Source: Flavobacteriales bacterium
Lineage (GTDB): Bacteria; Bacteroidota; Bacteroidia; Flavobacteriales; UBA7312
Assembly: GCA_002862585.1 (NCBI GenBank)
Contig: PKDP01000090.1
Location: 1-9,848, forward strand
Direction of reading: 5' to 3'
Length of the DNA: 9,848 nucleotides
Part shown: piece after piece, positions 5,886 through 9,848 of the stretch
How the letters are laid out: each line of letters starts with the position of its first letter
Position numbering within the stretch: position 1 is the first letter of the stretch
The notes under the pieces: generated by a model
What the model was told of the DNA's origin: nothing
What the model saw: only the letters and a program-made list of their open reading frames with translations
Database searches by the model: none
Program-made: the position numbers and the translations under genes

Positions 5886-6785
5886 TTAAAGTACAAATTT
5901 ATTTATGATATTTCGAATTTCCTGTTCGCTTTTATAATCGTCTGAGAAAAGAAATTGCCACAATCGCTTTTCCTCAACTTTCTTTTTTAATGTAAGTTCA
6001 GGATGATTAGTAAATATATCTTCCCAAACAAGTCGAACTGTTTTCCACTTATTTTTATTTACATCCCACCACTTTTTAGCATATCTGCATTGATTATCAT
6101 CCACTTTAACGTAGGTGTTATGACCATATTCTTTTGCTAATATGAAATCACTTTCATTATCTTTTCGAACTATCTTTTCATTATCTTGTTTGTGAGACCA
6201 ACCATAATCAGTAATTTCAACTCGATTCATTCTTTTCATTACATTATAATCACTTCTTATTGTGCGCTCTCTTCTAGGTAATGGCGCATCAACTGTGTTT
6301 TCCCAAAAATGCTTTCCATCAACATGCACCCAACTTGCAGAACCCTCATACCTAGGGCTATCGTCAACTTGGAATACTTTTTGAGTCCACTTTCCTTGTA
6401 CTTCTCTAAAATTTAATTCTTTAATTTTCCAAGTGTTGGAATGAACGAAATCAAAATTTGATTTATCTTGATATGTCCAATCTTGTCTCCAATGCTTAAT
6501 GATGTATGCATTACTATCCACACCTACTTGAAGTATATGCTGTAGCATAATTTTATTTTCGTTGGCTTCAACAATATCTATCCATTCTAGCGCATAGTCT
6601 GTTTTGTTAGGAGATGAAACATAGATGCTATCCTTTGAATAATTAAATGTTTCTGCAAAATTAAAGGTTACTTTGTAACAGCCTTGCATCGATTTTATTG
6701 ACTTTATTTCCTTAGATTTTTTGCTTTGTGCGTTTGCATTAACTCCAAAAAAAACTAAACTAAGGATTACTATATAATTTTTCAT
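5886..6785 (-). CDS. DUF6607 family secreted protein
   Basis: The protein has 299 residues with a Sec signal peptide (MKNYIVILSLVFFGVNANAQ). The body resembles the Bacteroidota DUF6607 family: QGCYKVTFNFAETFNYSKD (about 34-52), LEWIDIVEANENKIMLQHIL, IIKHWRQDWTYQ, and RRERTIRSDYNVMKRMNRVE. It is rich in Trp and aromatic residues and is probably a beta-rich periplasmic or surface protein. No catalytic motif is evident and no function is established that I can name. It is the first gene of operon B-left, driven by a TATTTTTG box that ends 18 bases before its ATG, and it diverges from the heme receptor operon. This suggests co-regulation with heme or iron uptake. Confidence 0.82.
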   Translation of the reverse strand: MKNYIVILSLVFFGVNANAQSKKSKEIKSIKSMQGCYKVTFNFAETFNYSKDSIYVSSPNKTDYALEWIDIVEANENKIMLQHILQVGVDSNAYIIKHWRQDWTYQDKSNFDFVHSNTWKIKELNFREVQGKWTQKVFQVDDSPRYEGSASWVHVDGKHFWENTVDAPLPRRERTIRSDYNVMKRMNRVEITDYGWSHKQDNEKIVRKDNESDFILAKEYGHNTYVKVDDNQCRYAKKWWDVNKNKWKTVRLVWEDIFTNHPELTLKKKVEEKRLWQFLFSDDYKSEQEIRNIINKFVL

Positions 6786-6803
6786 TTTATAAATATTTTA
6801 ATG

Positions 6804-6811
6804 CAAAAATA
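6804..6811 (-). promoter_or_regulatory. TATTTTTG promoter box for the DUF6607-DoxX-flavodoxin operon
   Basis: TATTTTTG on the minus strand matches the Bacteroidota TAnnTTTG box. It ends 18 bases before ATG 6785 and is followed by GCATTAAAATATTTATAAA, an AT-rich leader without a Shine-Dalgarno sequence. Confidence 0.65.
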
Positions 6812-6820
6812 CTTATTTTT

Positions 6821-6839
6821 ATTTAGACTAATTATAAAT
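6821..6839. promoter_or_regulatory. 19-bp palindromic operator, probable Fur-type iron box (copy B)
   Basis: ATTTAGACTAATTATAAAT differs from the reverse complement of copy A (3401-3419) at one position only, in the centre; both 7-base arms are identical. It is placed to block both flanking promoters. The Fur assignment is inferred from gene content. Confidence 0.55.
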
Positions 6840-6845
6840 AACAAC

Positions 6846-6853
6846 TATATTTG
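6846..6853 (+). promoter_or_regulatory. TATATTTG promoter box for the cysteine-repeat/TonB/HmuY operon
   Basis: TATATTTG matches TAnnTTTG and ends 22 bases before ATG 6876. It rules out the longer reading frame from ATG 6801 as the translated start, because the promoter would lie inside it. Confidence 0.7.
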
Positions 6854-6875
6854 CATAAAATTTAAACTAAATAAT

Positions 6876-7496
6876 ATGAAAAATTACTTATTAATCGTAT
6901 TTGCTTTTATTGGTACAACAAGCTTAAAAGCACAAACTGAAGATTGTAACGGGGTTATTAATGGCTCAGCTGTTATCGATGAATGTGGCACTTGTCAACT
7001 TGCTTATTTATATAATACAGTGACACATAATGTTACTTTTCTGAATTCTGTTGATGGGCTATCTGCTGGTTCCAACGAAATGCTCGTATCTCCACAATCT
7101 CCTGGCAATCCATATTGGAATGACTGTGGTGAGAACTATGAAGTTGATTGTAACAATTTTGTGAAAGGACCTGCATTGATAGACACATGTGATATTTGTC
7201 GTAAAGCATATGCTTACAATCATATTACTCAAAGCGTTACGTTTGTAAATCACGTCGACCTACATGAGCTTTCAGAAAACGAAACTATAGTATTACCGGA
7301 TAGCGATTCAAATCCGTATTGGGATGATTGTACTACTTCATCTGTAATTGAATCAACAATAAAAACAAACGAAAACCTTACAGTAGTGAGAGTAATTGAT
7401 TTATTAGGAAATGAACTAAAAACGATAAAACCAAATACTGTTTTTATTGAGTTTTATAGTGACGGAACGCACAAAAAAAGTCTTGTAATTAAATAA
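6876..7496 (+). CDS. Secreted protein with two cysteine-rich repeats and T9SS-like C-terminus
   Basis: Start ATG 6876 is chosen over 6801 because it begins a clean signal peptide (MKNYLLIVFAFIGTTSLKAQ) and lies downstream of the promoter. The mature part has two 62-residue repeats (23-84 and 91-152). Each begins DCN..., has Cys at relative positions 2, 15, 18 and 62, contains AY.YN..T..VTF, and ends NPYW.DC. The C-terminal 45 residues (VVRVIDLLGNEL ... FYSDGTHKKSLVIK) resemble a type IX secretion sorting domain, so the protein is probably delivered to the surface. Four cysteines per repeat could form disulfides or bind a metal. It opens the operon of the heme-type receptor and HmuY-like lipoprotein, with six bases before the receptor start. 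A role in heme or iron capture is inferred from context only. Confidence 0.8.
   Translation: MKNYLLIVFAFIGTTSLKAQTEDCNGVINGSAVIDECGTCQLAYLYNTVTHNVTFLNSVDGLSAGSNEMLVSPQSPGNPYWNDCGENYEVDCNNFVKGPALIDTCDICRKAYAYNHITQSVTFVNHVDLHELSENETIVLPDSDSNPYWDDCTTSSVIESTIKTNENLTVVRVIDLLGNELKTIKPNTVFIEFYSDGTHKKSLVIK
6942..7331 (+). repeat. Two 62-residue cysteine repeats within the coding region
   Basis: Repeat 1 is 6942-7127 and repeat 2 is 7146-7331, equal in length and separated by six codons. The shared skeleton is DCN-x(12)-C-x2-C, then AY-YN, VTF and NPYWxDC. The second copy has diverged (DICRKAY against GTCQLAY), so the duplication is old. Confidence 0.8.
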
Positions 7497-7502
7497 TCTA
7501 AT

Positions 7503-9578
7503 GTGTGTTTCTCTTTGAAATTCAATAATCCTTTTCTTGTTTTATATTTACCATGTGTATTAATTATTTCAGGCTATAATGCACATTGTAAAAGTATACA
7601 AGAAAAGGATTATTTATTGGCTATTTCAGACACTTCTAAATTAAAAGAAATAGACATTGAAGAAGTAGTCATATCTGGACAAATATCACCTAAAAAAACA
7701 GGAGATGCTGTACACGATGTGCAAATTATTAATCGTCAAAAGATAAATAAATTGGCATCTAATACTCTTGATAACTTGCTAACCCAACAAAACAATACTC
7801 GACTTACACATGATAATATTTTAGGCAGTAATGTAAGTATTCAGGGTTTATCAGGTCAAAACATTAAAATATTAGTCGATGGCATCCCGGTCATTGGGAG
7901 ATTAAATGGTAATATTGATCTCAGTCAGATTAATTTAAGTTCTATTGAAAAAGTAGAGATTATCGAAGGACCAATGTCTGTTAATTATGGCTCTGATGCA
8001 TTAGCAGGCACTATAAATCTAATCAGCTACAAATCACAAAATAATGAAACAGAAATCAATAGTTATTATGAAAGCGTTGGACATTACAATATTGATTTCT
8101 TACAAAGTTTTAGAATAAAACCACATTCTATCTCTCTTTCCGCGGGTCGAAATTATTTTAATGGATGGTCAAAGGGAGAAACACTCAGCATTTTTCCTAC
8201 AAAAACACTGGCTGATGAAACAAGATATAAAGAGTGGAAACCTAAAGAACAATTTTTTTACCAGGGAACATACCGCTATTACAAAACAAATATTGAAGTT
8301 TTATCAAATTATTCAGGCTTTTACGAACAAATAATAAATAGAGGGATACCTAGAGAACCTCTATTAAACAATACTTTTGATGATTACTACACTACACTGA
8401 GAAATACATTTTCAACCACTGCTAGCTATACTACTAACCAAACTAAAACTAATATCATTATATCTCATGCTAACTACAAAAGGATTAAAAATACATATTT
8501 TAAGGATTTGAATAACTTAAATCAAGTACTTTCATCTAATTTAACAGCTCATGACACATCAAAATTTATTAATTCAATAGTAAAAGCAACTTTCAAATTT
8601 CCATCACAAAGACAGCTTGAAAAAGAGGTAGGAATAGATTTTAATTTTGAGTCTGCAGAGGGAAAGAGAATTGAATTGAACACACAATCCATTACAGATT
8701 ATGCTATTTTTAGTAATATAGAATGGAAATACAAAGAAAATTTAGTTATGAGACCTGGCTTGAGATATACTTACAATACTAATTATAAGGCACCGTTAAT
8801 TCCTTCTTTACATTTAAAATATAAACTAAGAAATAGTATAATAAGATTATCCTTTGCTAAAGGGTTTAGAGCACCAAGTCTAAAAGAACAGTATTTTAAC
8901 TTTGTAGATATAAACCATAATATAGTTGGGAATAAAAATCTTAACGCGGAAATATCAAATAATTTTCAATTATCACATAATTTCAAAAAAAGATTTGAAA
9001 ACTCATCTGTTTTTGAACAGAAGATATCTCTTTTTTATAATGAATTGTCACAGATGATAACATTAGCAAACGTTAGTAATCAAGCATATAAATATATTAA
9101 CATTGGTGAATTTAAATCCAAAGGAATTGGAACAACATTAGCTTATATTACTAATAAATATTCCTTAAATTATTCTATTTCATATTTAGGTAGATACAAT
9201 CAACTCTCAGAAGATGAACAGATTGGTAGATTTGCTTATTCTAATGATCATAGTTTTTCTGTAACCAAAAAATTTGAAAGAATTAAAACATCTGTTAGCT
9301 TGTTTTACAAACGTAATGGTAAGTTTCCCTACTATAGATTGGATAGCGATGGGCAGGTTCAAAATAGTATAATAAATGGATATAGTATAATAGATCTAAC
9401 CATAAATAAGCTGATAAAAAACACTCTAAATTTGACATTTGGCTTTAAAAATATATTGGATGTACAATCCATTAATGGGATAAATCTATCTTCTGGTACT
9501 CATCAATCATCTCAAAATAGTTTGTCGGTCGATTATGGAAGAAGTTTTTTTGTTTCTCTAAAATATAAAATGAAATGA
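7503..9578 (+). CDS. Heme-type TonB-dependent outer membrane receptor (HmuR/HemR-like)
   Basis: The frame gives 691 residues. A signal sequence lies within about 1-29, a TonB-box-like IEEVVISG at 52-59, the plug at about 66-175 (VSIQGLSGQNIKILVDGIPV; VEIIEGPMSVNYGSDALAGT), and a beta-barrel to the C-terminus ending in GRSFFVSLKYKMK. Barrel motif FRAPS (455-459) followed by NKNL (477-480), with His472 between, resembles the FRAP-His-NPNL signature of heme receptors. It would import heme or a related ligand using TonB energy. No ATG fits: ATG 7501 is out of frame and stops after five codons, so the start is GTG 7503 or, giving a more typical signal peptide (MKFNNPFLVLYL), TTG 7515. Its stop overlaps the next ATG (ATGA), coupling it to the HmuY-like gene. 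A vitamin B12 receptor is the main alternative. Confidence 0.88.
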   Translation: MCFSLKFNNPFLVLYLPCVLIISGYNAHCKSIQEKDYLLAISDTSKLKEIDIEEVVISGQISPKKTGDAVHDVQIINRQKINKLASNTLDNLLTQQNNTRLTHDNILGSNVSIQGLSGQNIKILVDGIPVIGRLNGNIDLSQINLSSIEKVEIIEGPMSVNYGSDALAGTINLISYKSQNNETEINSYYESVGHYNIDFLQSFRIKPHSISLSAGRNYFNGWSKGETLSIFPTKTLADETRYKEWKPKEQFFYQGTYRYYKTNIEVLSNYSGFYEQIINRGIPREPLLNNTFDDYYTTLRNTFSTTASYTTNQTKTNIIISHANYKRIKNTYFKDLNNLNQVLSSNLTAHDTSKFINSIVKATFKFPSQRQLEKEVGIDFNFESAEGKRIELNTQSITDYAIFSNIEWKYKENLVMRPGLRYTYNTNYKAPLIPSLHLKYKLRNSIIRLSFAKGFRAPSLKEQYFNFVDINHNIVGNKNLNAEISNNFQLSHNFKKRFENSSVFEQKISLFYNELSQMITLANVSNQAYKYINIGEFKSKGIGTTLAYITNKYSLNYSISYLGRYNQLSEDEQIGRFAYSNDHSFSVTKKFERIKTSVSLFYKRNGKFPYYRLDSDGQVQNSIINGYSIIDLTINKLIKNTLNLTFGFKNILDVQSINGINLSSGTHQSSQNSLSVDYGRSFFVSLKYKMK

Positions 9579-9848
9579 AGGTATTGCTAATAATAATAAG
9601 TTTAGTTGTTTTAATATCTTGCGATGTTGGTGAAATACCATTAGACCCCATTACTTCTGAAAGAGAAATTTGTACCATTCCAATGGGGTCAAACTATATG
9701 ACCCAGACTTATTATAATATAGAAAACAATCAAATTGTATCGCAAAACAATAGAATTGATTGGGACATAGCTTTTGAATCAAAACGAGATAGTAATTATA
9801 TTTATTTGAACTCCTCGAAATTCGTACAAGTCTGGTTGATAAGTGAAA
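9575..9848 (+). CDS. HmuY-like heme-binding lipoprotein, N-terminal part (cut by window end)
   Basis: 91 codons are present. A lipoprotein signal (MKVLLIIISLVVLISC, Cys16) is followed by a mature start rich in Pro and acidic residues. The segment IPMGSNYMTQTYYNI, then RIDWDIAFE (60-68), and IYLNSSKFVQVW (76-87) match the N-terminal beta-strands of HmuY-family proteins, in which a WD.AFE motif precedes a LNS.KF strand. HmuY-type proteins are surface lipoproteins that bind heme and pass it to a TonB receptor; the upstream receptor overlaps this gene by four bases, supporting such a pair. The heme ligands normally lie further downstream and cannot be judged. Confidence 0.82.
   Translation, partial: MKVLLIIISLVVLISCDVGEIPLDPITSEREICTIPMGSNYMTQTYYNIENNQIVSQNNRIDWDIAFESKRDSNYIYLNSSKFVQVWLISE

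Larger units (their letters stand above)
6804..6855. repeat. Divergent promoter-operator element, copy B
   Basis: This is the inverted near-duplicate of 3386-3435 (52 bp versus 50 bp). It lies between the divergent DUF6607 and cysteine-repeat genes. As in copy A, the TATTTTTG end faces a DoxX-containing operon and the TATATTTG end faces a TonB receptor operon. Confidence 0.85.

Noticed and set aside
5705..5908. Plus-strand frame 5705-5908
   Set aside because: Antisense to the DoxX-like gene and the end of the DUF6607 gene; no homology-like pattern.
6801..6875. Longer start (ATG 6801) for the cysteine-repeat protein
   Set aside because: It would place the operator and TATATTTG promoter inside the gene and spoil the signal peptide that begins at ATG 6876.
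7059..7253. Minus-strand frame 7059-7253
   Set aside because: Antisense to the cysteine repeats; composition is a by-product of the opposite strand.
9472..9678. Minus-strand frame 9472-9678
   Set aside because: Covers the receptor C-terminus and the HmuY-like signal peptide in antisense; both real genes have strong motifs.
1..9848. CRISPR array, tRNA, rRNA, riboswitch or phage defence genes
   Set aside because: No spaced direct repeats, cloverleaf-like or rRNA-like segments, or recognisable defence domains were found on reading through both strands.

Overview
The window joins two kinds of DNA. Bases 1 to about 433 are very GC-rich (roughly 70% by eye) and on the minus strand encode the start of a eukaryotic myosin motor domain, cut off by the window edge. 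From about 595 to the end the DNA is AT-rich and has compact bacterial operons, lipoprotein and outer-membrane signal sequences, a type IX secretion-like C-terminus, weak ribosome binding sites and TAnnTTTG promoter boxes. All of this points to Bacteroidota, most likely a marine flavobacterium-like organism. The join lies near 590-597, inside a TonB-dependent receptor gene that is broken there. I consider an assembly chimera, for example an alga and its associated bacterium, the most likely explanation. A real insertion cannot be excluded from sequence alone.

The bacterial part (about 9.2 kb) reads as an iron/heme starvation locus with mirror-like architecture. Operon A-left (minus strand) is a DUF4856 lipoprotein, an imelysin-like lipoprotein and a FecA-type TonB-dependent receptor (truncated). 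Divergent from it is operon A-right (plus strand): a DoxX-like membrane protein and a sterol desaturase/fatty acid hydroxylase family enzyme. Convergent with that is operon B-left (minus strand): a DUF6607 protein, a second DoxX-like protein and a flavodoxin. Divergent from B-left is operon B-right (plus strand): a secreted protein with two 62-residue cysteine repeats, a heme-type TonB-dependent receptor, and a HmuY-like lipoprotein cut by the window end.

The most informative signal is in the two divergent intergenic regions. They carry a nearly identical element of about 50 bp (3386-3435 and, inverted, 6804-6855; 47 identical positions in a 52-column alignment). Each copy has a 19-bp imperfect palindrome flanked by two outward-facing TAnnTTTG boxes. 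The polarity is conserved: the TATATTTG side faces the receptor operon and the TATTTTTG side faces the DoxX operon in both copies. The palindrome has the size and position of a Fur-type iron operator. Together with flavodoxin, imelysin, DUF4856, TonB receptors and HmuY, this suggests one iron-responsive regulon built from two copies of a divergent module.

In the inferred working model, HmuY-like and imelysin-like lipoproteins and possibly the cysteine-repeat protein capture heme or iron at the cell surface. The two TonB-dependent receptors import it. Flavodoxin replaces ferredoxin when iron is short. The roles of DUF4856, DUF6607, the DoxX-like proteins and the hydroxylase are not known from the sequence. 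I saw no tRNA, rRNA, CRISPR array or mobile element.
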